Assembly (NCBI GenBank): GCA_949451265.1
Contig: CASTQR010000029.1
Coordinates: 1-13,067, forward strand
Origin: an uncultured Eubacteriales bacterium
GTDB lineage: Bacteria; Bacillota_A; Clostridia; Oscillospirales; Oscillospiraceae
Direction of reading: 5' to 3'
DNA length: 13,067 nt
The notes below the pieces were generated by a model. The model worked only from the letters and a program-made list of their open reading frames with translations, had not been told where the DNA came from and searched no databases. Below are positions 1-6,185 of this stretch, piece after piece (position 1 is the stretch's first letter; each line of letters opens with the position of its first letter). A program made the position numbers and the translations under genes.

Positions 1-1031
1 TCCGCCAGCTTGGCGGCGATGGGGTCGAAGTTCATATAGTACTCCCGGCGGTACTCCCACTCCTCGATGCCGTGGGTGGTGCGCAGGCGGAGCATCAGGT
101 ACTCGCTGCCCCGCTCCCGCTGGGGGATCTCGCTCATCTCGTCCAGGATCTGCTCCTCCCCCTGGACGCCCCGGATATACCGCTCCAGATCCCGGACGAA
201 GGAGTACCGGCAGCCGCCGAAGTCGGAGTGGGCCGCCGCCCCGATGCCGATATAGGGCCGGCCCATCCAGTATTTCAGGTTGTGCCGGGACTGGTAGCCC
301 GTCTTGGAGAAGTTGGACACCTCGTACTGCTCGTAGCCCGCCTCCGCCAGCCGGGCCACCGTCCACAGGTAGCGGGAAGCCTGTTCGTCGTCGTCGGGCA
401 GGCGCTCCCCGCGGGCCACCCGCTGGCCCAGGGGGGTACCCTCCTCCACCGTCAGGCCGTAGCAGGACAGGTGCTCCGGGGACAGGGACAGGGCCGCCTC
501 CACGGATTTCTTCCAGCTCTCCTCCGTCTGCCCCGGCAGGCCGTAGATCAGATCCAGGTTCAGGTTCTTGATCTTGGCCGCCCGGGCCGCCTTCACCGCC
601 TCCTCCGTCTGGGCAAAGGTGTGGGGGCGGTGGACGCTCACCAGCTCGCAGTCGCAGGCGGACTGCATCCCCATGGACAGGCGGTTCACCCCGGCCCGGC
701 GCAGCCGCCGGAGGGCTTTCAGATCCACGCTGTCCGGGTTGGCCTCCAGGGTGATCTCCACGTCCTTGGAGAGGGTGAACTTCTTCCGCACCGTGCTTAA
801 CAGCTCCAGCAAACGCTTCTCCCCGTACCAGGTGGGGGTGCCGCCGCCGATGTAGACGCTGTTCACCACCTGCTTTTTGGCCCGGGGCGCGGTCTCTATG
901 ATGTGCCGCAGCAGCGCCTTCTGATAGTCGTCCATCCGGTCGTCCTGCCCCGCCAGGGAGTAGAAGTCGCAGTAATCGCATTTGCTGCGGCAGAATGGAA
1001 TGTGCAGGTACAGGCCCAACGTGTTTCCCAT
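1..1031 (-). CDS. hemW: HemW-like radical SAM protein (3' end off the window)
   Basis: The minus-strand frame opens with ATG at 1031-1029 and stays open to the window edge, giving 343 complete codons. The family is usually about 375-380 residues, so only the C-terminal tail is missing. The N-terminus shows the radical-SAM cluster motif CxxxCxxC at C14, C18 and C21, followed by a DFYS stretch, and then an IGGGTPT motif about 35 residues on. Together these are the signature of the HemN/HemW family. The short N-terminus beginning MGNTLGLYLHIPFC fits HemW, a heme-trafficking chaperone, better than the longer HemN oxidase. That choice rests on family knowledge and was not tested. The start is supported by an AAAGGGGG ribosome site about 6 bases upstream and a consensus promoter at 1072-1100. 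It is divergent from the hlyIII-family gene. Confidence 0.88.
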   Translation of the reverse strand, partial: MGNTLGLYLHIPFCRSKCDYCDFYSLAGQDDRMDDYQKALLRHIIETAPRAKKQVVNSVYIGGGTPTWYGEKRLLELLSTVRKKFTLSKDVEITLEANPDSVDLKALRRLRRAGVNRLSMGMQSACDCELVSVHRPHTFAQTEEAVKAARAAKIKNLNLDLIYGLPGQTEESWKKSVEAALSLSPEHLSCYGLTVEEGTPLGQRVARGERLPDDDEQASRYLWTVARLAEAGYEQYEVSNFSKTGYQSRHNLKYWMGRPYIGIGAAAHSDFGGCRYSFVRDLERYIRGVQGEEQILDEMSEIPQRERGSEYLMLRLRTTHGIEEWEYRREYYMNFDPIAAKLA

Positions 1032-1071
1032 AAAGGTCCCCCTTTGCTGGCCGAACAAGCTGTTTGCGGTT

Positions 1072-1100
1072 ATTATACTCCTTTTTCCCGGACGATTCAA
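1072..1100 (-). promoter_or_regulatory. hemW promoter
   Basis: On the minus strand, TTGAAT (1100-1095) and TATAAT (1077-1072) are separated by 17 bases. The arrangement matches the vegetative sigma-A consensus and lies about 40 bases upstream of the hemW start. Confidence 0.75.
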
Positions 1101-1127
1101 TCCCCATGTTTCGCCAGGATCCCCCTT

Positions 1128-1150
1128 AATCTAATTTTAAGAATTAGATT
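1128..1150. repeat. perfect 9-bp inverted repeat between divergent promoters
   Basis: AATCTAATT (1128-1136) and AATTAGATT (1142-1150) are exact reverse complements around a 5-base centre. The repeat lies 27 bases beyond the hemW -35 box and 14 bases before the hlyIII -35 box. This is a position where a dimeric regulator could act on both genes. AT-rich spacers also occur by chance, so an operator role is inference. Confidence 0.55.
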
Positions 1151-1164
1151 TCATAGTTTTAGTC

Positions 1165-1193
1165 TTGACGTTTCGTGGAGAACGGGATATAAT
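1165..1193 (+). promoter_or_regulatory. hlyIII-family gene promoter
   Basis: TTGACG (1165-1170), a 17-base spacer and a perfect TATAAT (1188-1193) precede the start codon at 1220. The predicted transcript starts near 1200, leaving a 5' leader of about 20 bases. Confidence 0.85.
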
Positions 1194-1219
1194 AGGCGTT
1201 AGAAAGGCAGGTGCTTGGC

Positions 1220-1948
1220 ATGGAGCAAGCGTTATATCATATCCCCTATGACGGCGTTCCCCGCCGCCGGGAGCGGCCCACGGAGAAGGGCCGGAACCCC
1301 TACGACGGGCTGCGGCCCTGGTCGGCCATCACCCATGGAGTGGGGGCGGCGCTGTCCGTTATTGCCACGGCGGTGCTGCTGGCGGGCGCGGCCCTGGGGG
1401 GCGGAGACGTGTGGAAGATCGTGTCCTTTGCCATCTACGGGCTGTCCATGACTGGGCTGTATACCGCCTCCACCCTGTACCACTGTGTGAATACCACCGT
1501 GGAGGGGCGGATCGCCCTGCGGAAATTTGATCACACCTCCATCTATTTCCTCATTGCCGGATCCTATACGCCGGTGTGCTTGATCGCCCTGCGGGGGCCC
1601 TGGGGCTGGTCGCTGTTCGGGGTGATCTGGGCGCTGGCGATTGCGGGACTGGTGATGAGCGTGGCCTGGATCGACTGCCCCCGGGTGGTCACCTCCACCA
1701 TCTATATCGCCATGGGCTGGCTGGCGGTATTCGCCATTTACCCGCTGTGGCAGGCCCTGGGCTGGCGTGGGGTGGCGTGGCTGCTGGCGGGCGGCGTGCT
1801 GTATACCATCGGCGGCGTGCTGTACGCTCTCAAGTGGCCGGGGCGGGACAACCCCCGATTTGGGTGCCACGAGGTGTTCCATGTGTTTATTGTGCTGGGG
1901 TCGGCAGCCCATTTTGTGATGATGTACCGGGTGCTGCTGCCGCTGTGA
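1220..1948 (+). CDS. trhA: hemolysin III / TrhA (PAQR-family) membrane protein
   Basis: This 242-residue polytopic protein belongs to the HlyIII/TrhA branch of the PAQR superfamily. It has about seven hydrophobic segments between residues 36 and 240. The family's polar motifs are visible: STLYH (H88), a DH pair at 104-105 followed by an AGSYTP motif, and a C-terminal HEVFHxxxxxGSxxH with H217, H221 and H231. In PAQR proteins these His and Asp residues line an intramembrane metal site. Bacterial TrhA members have been linked to membrane fluidity homeostasis; the hemolysin name is historical. I chose ATG at 1220 over the in-frame GTG at 1211 because the AAGGCAGG ribosome site (1204-1211) would overlap the GTG. 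The gene ends in a terminator and appears monocistronic. Confidence 0.9.
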   Translation: MEQALYHIPYDGVPRRRERPTEKGRNPYDGLRPWSAITHGVGAALSVIATAVLLAGAALGGGDVWKIVSFAIYGLSMTGLYTASTLYHCVNTTVEGRIALRKFDHTSIYFLIAGSYTPVCLIALRGPWGWSLFGVIWALAIAGLVMSVAWIDCPRVVTSTIYIAMGWLAVFAIYPLWQALGWRGVAWLLAGGVLYTIGGVLYALKWPGRDNPRFGCHEVFHVFIVLGSAAHFVMMYRVLLPL

Positions 1949-2005
1949 ACGGGAAAGCGCCCGTCCGGAACGTGAGCGGGGTAGATAAAGAAGTTTTCAG
2001 TTTCA

Positions 2006-2050
2006 GAAGGGACCGCCGCATGATGCCTTGCGTCATGCGGCGGTCCTTTT
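2006..2050 (+). terminator. intrinsic terminator of the hlyIII-family gene
   Basis: GGACCGCCGCATGA (2010-2023) pairs perfectly with TCATGCGGCGGTCC (2033-2046). Three further inner pairs close a short loop, and TTTT follows at 2047-2050. It marks the right edge of the hlyIII unit and faces the end of the redox operon. On the minus strand its T-tail is poor, so it may not stop transcripts from that operon. Confidence 0.85.
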
Positions 2051-2170
2051 GCTGTATCTGCTGAATTCCGGGGGCTTAGGGGCGTCAGCCACCAGCAAGC
2101 CGCGCCGGCATATACCGGGGCACTCCTTGCCGCTGCTATCGACACCGATACCCATTATTCGACAAACGTT
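2051..2170. other. spacer between convergent units
   Basis: No gene is supported here. The stretch holds small inverted repeats, such as TATCG/CGATA around 2133-2148, but no T-rich hairpin. The 3' terminator of the minus-strand redox operon is therefore not obvious. Confidence 0.4.
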
Positions 2171-3865
2171 TTATTGCTTCTCCATCCCACAAGGGCAGGC
2201 GCTTTCCGCAATCTGCCGCTCTCGCGTCACCGCGGAATAGAACCCGTATCCGCCTGAAAGATGCGCGCAGGAAAACCCATACTGAGTCAAAATACGGCAG
2301 GCCAGATAACTGCGCAGGCCAGACTGACAGACAACATACACGGGCTTCTCCGCATCCAATTCAGCCAAGTGCTCCCGCAAATTGTCCAGGGGTATATTTG
2401 GGAAGCCGTCTAAATGCCCCCTCAGGTATTCTTCTTTTGTGCGGACATCCAGCAAGGCCACGCTGCCATCCCTGGGCAGGGCATCTATTTCGTTCCAGTG
2501 GAACTGCCGCACTTTGCCGCGTTCCAGATTCTCAATTATGAACCCTGCCATATTAACCGGGTCTTTCGCCGAAGAATACGGCGGCGCGTAGGCAAGATCA
2601 AGCTCTGTGAGCTGAAGCGCCGTAAGGCCGGCGCGGATGGCAGCTGCCAGCACATCAATTCGTTTATCCACTCCCTCCCGGCCTACAATCTGCGCCCCCA
2701 ACAGACGAAGGGTTTCTTTTTCATACAGCACCTTCATCACCATAGACTGCGCGCCGGGATAGTAAGCGGCATGGGAAGCCGGGGAAAGCACAACTTTGTC
2801 GTAGGCAATCCCCGCTGCCTGCGCCGCCTTTTCGTTGACGCCGGTGGAGGCTGCGGTCAGATCAAAGAGCTTGAGGACAGAGGAGCCCTGCGAGCCGGTA
2901 AAACGGCTGTGTTCTCCGCAAATATTATCAGCGGCAATGCGGCCCTGTTTGTTGGCGGGGCCCGCCAAAGAGATCAGAGCCTTCTGATTGGTTACAAAGT
3001 GCGTCACCTCCACGGCGTCGCCAACTGCGTAAATGTCCGGCTCGGAGGTTTCCATACGGTCATTTACGGCAATGCTGCCGCGTATGCCCAGCTTAAGTCC
3101 GGCGTCCTTTGCCAGCTTGGTGTCCGGCGTCACGCCAATGGCCAGCAGTACCATGTCGGACCGCAGCGGTTCGGAGGCTTCCAGCAGTGTCAGCACCCCG
3201 CCGCCCTCTGAGCGAAAGCCGGTGACAGTCTCACCCAGGCGCAGCGTTACGCCGCGGGCGCGCATCTGCCCGTGAACAAAGGCCGCCATATCCGCGTCCA
3301 GCGGCGCTAATAGCTGTTTCAGACTCTGCACAACGGTGACGGAAACCCCCAGTTCCGCAAGATTTTCCGCCATTTCCAGCCCAATAAAACCGCCGCCGGC
3401 CAAAACCGCGGTTTTGGGTTTTTCTCTTTCGACAAAGCGGCGGATGAGAAGCGTATCCTCCACCGTCCGCAGGGTGAAAACGCGCTCGCTGTCTATGCCG
3501 GAGAGCATTGGAACAGTGGGCTTCGCACCAGGGGAAAGCAGGAGCTTATCATAGGTTTCCGTATAGGATTTCCCGCTGTCCAGATCGCGAACGGCAAGCG
3601 TCTTTTGTACGGGATCAATCGCCGTTACCTCATGGCGCACCCGCACATCAATGTGAAAGCGGTTCCAGAAGCTTCGGGGCGTTTGCAATGTCAGCTCCTC
3701 CGAACTTTCAATCGTGCCGCCGACGTAATAGGGCAGGCCGCAGTTCGCGTAGGAAACATAACCGCTGCGTTCGATCATCACAATCTGCGCCGTTTCATCC
3801 AGACGGCGGATGCGGGCGGCGGCGGACGCTCCGCCTGCCACGCCGCCAACGATTACTACCTTCAT
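2171..3865 (-). CDS. CoA-disulfide reductase-like FAD/NAD(P)H oxidoreductase with C-terminal rhodanese domain
   Basis: This is a 564-residue fusion flavoprotein. The FAD-binding GGVAGG motif is at residues 7-12, and the single active cysteine is C42 in SYANCGLPYY, as in CoA-disulfide reductases and NADH oxidases. The NAD-binding GGGFIGLE is at 157-164, and the second FAD contact, IYAVGDA, is at 278-284. A dimerisation domain follows to about 450. A rhodanese module occupies about 455-545 with active-site loop CQSGLRS (C513). Known relatives with this architecture reduce CoA or protein disulfides, persulfides or polysulfide with NAD(P)H. The tail ends with an extra CPCG (557-560). The ATG overlaps the thioredoxin stop as ATGA, and a GAGGG ribosome site lies in the thioredoxin gene, so translation is probably coupled. 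The exact substrate cannot be read from sequence. Confidence 0.9.
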   Translation of the reverse strand: MKVVIVGGVAGGASAAARIRRLDETAQIVMIERSGYVSYANCGLPYYVGGTIESSEELTLQTPRSFWNRFHIDVRVRHEVTAIDPVQKTLAVRDLDSGKSYTETYDKLLLSPGAKPTVPMLSGIDSERVFTLRTVEDTLLIRRFVEREKPKTAVLAGGGFIGLEMAENLAELGVSVTVVQSLKQLLAPLDADMAAFVHGQMRARGVTLRLGETVTGFRSEGGGVLTLLEASEPLRSDMVLLAIGVTPDTKLAKDAGLKLGIRGSIAVNDRMETSEPDIYAVGDAVEVTHFVTNQKALISLAGPANKQGRIAADNICGEHSRFTGSQGSSVLKLFDLTAASTGVNEKAAQAAGIAYDKVVLSPASHAAYYPGAQSMVMKVLYEKETLRLLGAQIVGREGVDKRIDVLAAAIRAGLTALQLTELDLAYAPPYSSAKDPVNMAGFIIENLERGKVRQFHWNEIDALPRDGSVALLDVRTKEEYLRGHLDGFPNIPLDNLREHLAELDAEKPVYVVCQSGLRSYLACRILTQYGFSCAHLSGGYGFYSAVTRERQIAESACPCGMEKQ

Positions 3866-4182
3866 CCCGCGCCCTCCACAATTGCGATGATCTCCGGCTT
3901 TGTCCGAAACCCAACGGACTTGGCCACAGGTTTCCCCTCCTTGAAAAGTACCAGCATGGGAATCGCGGACACCTGAAACCGCGCCGCAAGTTCCATCTGA
4001 TCATTCACGTTGACCTTGCCGACCTTGAGTTTGCCGTCATACGCTTCGGCAATCTCGCCCAGCACCGGAGCAAGCATTTTACACGGGCCGCACCAGTCCG
4101 CGAAAAAGTCCACCAGTACCGGCGTGCGGGAGTGAAGCACCTCGTTTTCAAAATTGCTGGCAGTAATGTTCATTTCAGCCAT
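3862..4182 (-). CDS. trxA: thioredoxin
   Basis: This is a 106-residue thioredoxin of normal length. The redox-active WCGPC is at residues 30-34, after a VDFFAD strand, and the conserved cis-proline is P75 in SAIPML. No signal peptide is seen, so it should act in the cytoplasm. The start is ATG at 4182 with AAAGGAG about 7 bases upstream. Longer open frames upstream run into the preceding gene and carry no thioredoxin sequence. It sits 26 bases after the membrane iron-sulfur gene and overlaps the flavoprotein by ATGA. Its likely partners are the FTR-like protein at the head of the operon as reductant and the flavoprotein-rhodanese as a co-acting enzyme. That pairing is inferred from gene order. 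Confidence 0.93.
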   Translation of the reverse strand: MAEMNITASNFENEVLHSRTPVLVDFFADWCGPCKMLAPVLGEIAEAYDGKLKVGKVNVNDQMELAARFQVSAIPMLVLFKEGKPVAKSVGFRTKPEIIAIVEGAG

Positions 4183-4208
4183 AAAAAGGCTCCTTTCTTT
4201 ATGTATTG

Positions 4209-4784
4209 TTATTCTCTGTTTTTCAGTTTGCATATTCCCTGGGTCATGGTTCCCATCGGGCAGAACGCGCACCATGTCCGGGGTTTGTAGAGCGCCATGA
4301 CGATGAGGCCCAGTAAAAGCGAGGTCAGCATCAAGCTGTAAAGACCGAAGCTGAATTGCGCCGCCCAATCAGCCACTGTTCCAGCAGTGTAGGTCCAGCC
4401 CCACGGCACGCGGAACGTCCAGAACAGCTTGATGGCTTCCTGAAGCGATGCTGTGCCCGCGCCCACCAGATAGGTTTGGAATACCATATTGCCAAACATG
4501 GTCAAAAAGAAGATCAGGAACCCATAGCGGAACCATTGGGAGGACATCCAGCGGGGCGTTGGTTTGCAGCGGGAGCATTTCAGATCACCGCCCAGCTTAC
4601 TGAACAGCTGCCCCCGCCCGCATAGATGGTTGCAGAAGAACTTGTTCCCCCCGAAAACGGCAACAGCTAACGGCAGAAAAAAATCGATCATGCCCAGCCA
4701 CGCAAAGAGGATATTGAAAAAACCGAGGGCAAAGTAAAGGATCGACCAAATCCACAGGTAGTCGTACCAATGCTTCTTTTTCAT
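4209..4784 (-). CDS. membrane 4Fe-4S protein, NapH/NosR-like (Fer4_5 type)
   Basis: This 191-residue integral membrane protein has hydrophobic segments at about 10-29, 31-47, 84-105 and 145-167. It carries two cysteine groups typical of the NapH/NosR/CcoG membrane ferredoxins: CNHLCGRG (C51, C55) and CAFCPMG with a later cysteine (C172, C175, C185). An extra CSRC pair lies at 70-73. Such proteins pass electrons between the quinone pool or membrane donors and cytoplasmic or exported acceptors. Its start overlaps the ferredoxin stop as ATGA, and a GGAGG lies just upstream, so the two are probably made together and may form one electron-transfer unit. The direction of electron flow cannot be deduced from sequence. 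The family assignment comes from motif recognition. Confidence 0.82.
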   Translation of the reverse strand: MKKKHWYDYLWIWSILYFALGFFNILFAWLGMIDFFLPLAVAVFGGNKFFCNHLCGRGQLFSKLGGDLKCSRCKPTPRWMSSQWFRYGFLIFFLTMFGNMVFQTYLVGAGTASLQEAIKLFWTFRVPWGWTYTAGTVADWAAQFSFGLYSLMLTSLLLGLIVMALYKPRTWCAFCPMGTMTQGICKLKNRE

Positions 4785-4984
4785 GCCTCCGCCCTCTCTT
4801 TCACCTCAATACAGCCCACCGGACAGAGCTTCGCGCACTTCCCGCAGCCTACGCAGCGTTCCGTTTCCACCATGGCATAACAGCCACGATGTACCTTGAC
4901 TGCCCCCAGCGGACAGATATTTTCACACACGCCGCAGGCGGCGCACCGCTTCTGATCCACAGCGGCCATACGTTTTGACAGCAT
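4781..4984 (-). CDS. 2[4Fe-4S] ferredoxin
   Basis: This 67-residue bacterial-type ferredoxin has two complete cluster motifs of the form CxxCxxCxxxCP: C14, C17, C20, C24 and C44, C47, C50, C54. Two additional cysteines, C35 and C58, lie outside the motifs. It should be a soluble low-potential electron carrier. The ATG at 4984 has a GGGAGG ribosome site at the usual distance and lies 12 bases after the FTR-like stop. Its stop overlaps the membrane iron-sulfur gene. The position between an FTR-like catalytic protein and a membrane iron-sulfur protein makes it the obvious candidate donor for the FTR-like protein, but this is inference from context. Confidence 0.92.
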   Translation of the reverse strand: MLSKRMAAVDQKRCAACGVCENICPLGAVKVHRGCYAMVETERCVGCGKCAKLCPVGCIEVKERAEA

Positions 4985-4996
4985 ACCGCACCTCCC

Positions 4997-5203
4997 TTAA
5001 TTTCCCAGAGACTTGTAATAGAGCATGCAATGGCAGAATCCCTCGTAAGCGGGATCGTCAATTTGCTCTTTGAATTCCCGGCACATACACTTCGTTTCCT
5101 CTGTGCGCTCCGGCCGGCAGGGACAGTAGCCGCCCGTCTGCTTCAGCCCTTCGCGGATAGTATTGACAACCTCCTGGTCGGGATTGAGTGAGATTTTCAT
5201 CAT
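4997..5203 (-). CDS. ferredoxin-thioredoxin reductase catalytic-subunit-like protein
   Basis: This 68-residue protein carries three CxC motifs: CPC (27-29), CMC (39-41) and CHC (57-59), the last followed by MLYYK. Three CxC motifs ending in CHCML are the hallmark of the FTR beta (catalytic) family, where one 4Fe-4S cluster and a redox-active cysteine pair reduce a thioredoxin disulfide in two one-electron steps. The spacing here is x9 and x15, whereas I recall x16 and x8 for the plant enzyme, although the overall span is equal. The first of two adjacent ATG codons (5203) is chosen because GGAAAGGGG lies about 5 bases before it. No variable (alpha) subunit is seen nearby. It heads the operon, directly before the ferredoxin and three genes before thioredoxin. 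Confidence 0.82.
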   Translation of the reverse strand: MMKISLNPDQEVVNTIREGLKQTGGYCPCRPERTEETKCMCREFKEQIDDPAYEGFCHCMLYYKSLGN

Positions 5204-5277
5204 CTGCGCCCCTTTCCGATTTGATAGTTCTATGATACCATGCGGCGGAGCCGCTTTCCGTGACGAGGTCACAATAG
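5204..5277 (-). promoter_or_regulatory. presumed redox-operon control region
   Basis: This is the only space upstream of the operon before IS200-like debris. A -10-like TATCAT is visible on the minus strand near 5232-5237, but no good -35 box lies 17 bases before it. Two small palindromes are present: GCGGC/GCCGC (around 5242-5254) and GTGAC/GTCAC (around 5260-5272). A weak core promoter with dyads would suit an activator-dependent gene, but this is inference. Confidence 0.35.
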
Positions 5278-5302
5278 GAACCCCCGGCGAAGCCGGGGGT
5301 TC
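5278..5302. repeat. 11-bp perfect hairpin, possible IS200/IS605 end
   Basis: GAACCCCCGGC (5278-5288) and GCCGGGGGTTC (5292-5302) pair perfectly around the triloop GAA. It lies about 80 bases beyond the 3' end of the tnpA remnant. Subterminal hairpins recognised by TnpA occur at that place in IS200/IS605 elements. No T-tract follows on either strand, so a terminator is less likely. Confidence 0.5.
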
Positions 5303-5379
5303 TTCCTGCACGGGCAAGGCCCTCTGTTGTTAGCCAGCGCGTCACGCCGCGCAAATACGGTCTGACAGCCGCGAGAGTT

Positions 5380-5635
5380 CTACTGCCTGCCGCCCGTAAA
5401 CGGGCTCAGTAATTTCCCATCGTCAGTTGTTCCCCTGCCCTGTCCTCCTCCAGTTGGCGCTTGATGTATTCCGCTATCCTGTTCGCATTCTTCCCCGCTG
5501 TGTCCACATACTACCCCCTGCACCAGAACTCCCGGTTCTGGTACTTATACCGCAGTTCTGGGAACTTCTCATAGATCATCAGGCTGTTCTTTCCCTTCAG
5601 GTATCCCATGAAACTCGATACCGCTACCCCTGGCC
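5380..5635 (-). pseudogene. IS200/IS605-family TnpA remnant
   Basis: Read on the minus strand from about 5633, the frame gives VSSFMGYLKGKNSL, then YQNREFWCRG, a stop codon (TAG, near 5528) where the family has tyrosine, then YVDTAGKNANRIAEYIKRQL and EED. This is the C-terminal half of the Y1 transposase of IS200/IS605 elements, including the region with the catalytic tyrosine (AEYIKRQ). The N-terminal half with the HUH motif is missing. A second lesion lies near 5411: an in-frame TGA follows GNY, and a shifted frame restores SPFTGGR and a stop at 5380. The copy is therefore truncated, interrupted and frameshifted, and should be inactive. Identification is by recognition of family motifs. Confidence 0.78.
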
Positions 5636-6072
5636 ACACTGAGTATCTGACGGTGACGGAACAGACGCCCCCGGACGGCTATGTGAAGTCCACCCGCGTG
5701 GAAACGGTGGAGTGGGACGGCACCAAGGATGTTCTTATCACCTGGGAGAACGTGCGGGACATCAAGCAGGAAATCCAAACGCTGACCGCAACCGTGGACG
5801 CCGCCAAACTGGAGCTTGAACAGCATTTAGCAAACTCGGATTTGGAACAGCAGGAGTATGAAAAAATCAAAGACTGGGCCGATTTATACGATACCTGCAC
5901 ATTCGCCGCAAAAAAGATGATCGTATCTCAGTTTATCAAGTCCGTCTATGTTCATCGGGACTACACGCTGGAAATCGAGTTCAATGTTTCCTTTGAGGAC
6001 TTTAAGACGATGGCTACCGAATGTGAAGAACAGGGCAAGAATAAACAGCCTCTTGTGTATGTCACAGCATAA
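5636..6072 (+). pseudogene. mosaic fragment: Cna-B-like piece joined to serine recombinase C-terminus
   Basis: An open frame running from about 5608 to 6072 on the plus strand has no visible ribosome site. Its first codons are antisense to the tnpA remnant. From about 5638 to 5757 it reads like the end of a Cna-B/SpaA-type adhesin repeat (TVTEQTPPDGY, then VEWDGTKDVLITWENV). From about 5760 it reads like the coiled-coil linker and C-terminal tail of large serine recombinases (YEKIKDWADLYDT, AKKMIVSQFIKSV, LEIEFNVSFEDF), ending 31 bases before the tRNA-Ala gene. Neither half is complete: the adhesin lacks everything before its last repeat, and the recombinase lacks its catalytic and zinc domains. 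It is best read as a scar of integrated and partly deleted elements. A genuine expressed fusion is possible but unlikely without a start signal. Confidence 0.65.
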
Positions 6073-6102
6073 AAAGGCAGACTTGCAAATGCAAGTCTGC
6101 CT
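6071..6102 (-). terminator. terminator of the tRNA-Ala transcript
   Basis: On the minus strand a 12-bp perfect stem (AGGCAGACTTGC and its complement) with a 4-base loop is followed by TTTTT, immediately after the tRNA 3' end. The T-run lies over the stop codon of the recombinase fragment. Confidence 0.88.
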
Positions 6103-6103
6103 C

Positions 6104-6179
6104 TGGTGGACGATATGGGGATCGAACCCACGACCTCAGCGTTGCGAACGCTGCGCTCTCCCAGCTGAGCTAATCGCCC
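6104..6179 (-). tRNA. tRNA-Ala(CGC)
   Basis: This is a full 76-nt cloverleaf on the minus strand. The acceptor pair is GGGCGAT/ATCGTCC, the D-arm is GCTC/GAGC, and the anticodon stem CAGCG/CGCTG encloses TTCGCAA with anticodon CGC, which reads GCG alanine codons. The T-arm is GTGGG/CCCAT with TTCGATC, the discriminator is A, and CCA is encoded. The 3' side abuts a terminator and the recombinase fragment, as expected for a tRNA used as an integration target. Its promoter is probably the one at 6357-6384, upstream of the broken tRNA. Confidence 0.95.
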
Positions 6180-6185
6180 GTATGG

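Noticed and set aside
72..800. Plus-strand frame of 242 codons opposite hemW
   Set aside because: It is a shadow frame. The minus strand carries the radical-SAM motif, ribosome site and promoter.
1211..1219. GTG start for the hlyIII-family gene
   Set aside because: It would overlap the ribosome site; ATG at 1220 is correctly spaced.
5278..5302. Intrinsic terminator
   Set aside because: The stem is excellent, but neither strand has a T-run after it. An IS200/IS605 end fits the context better.
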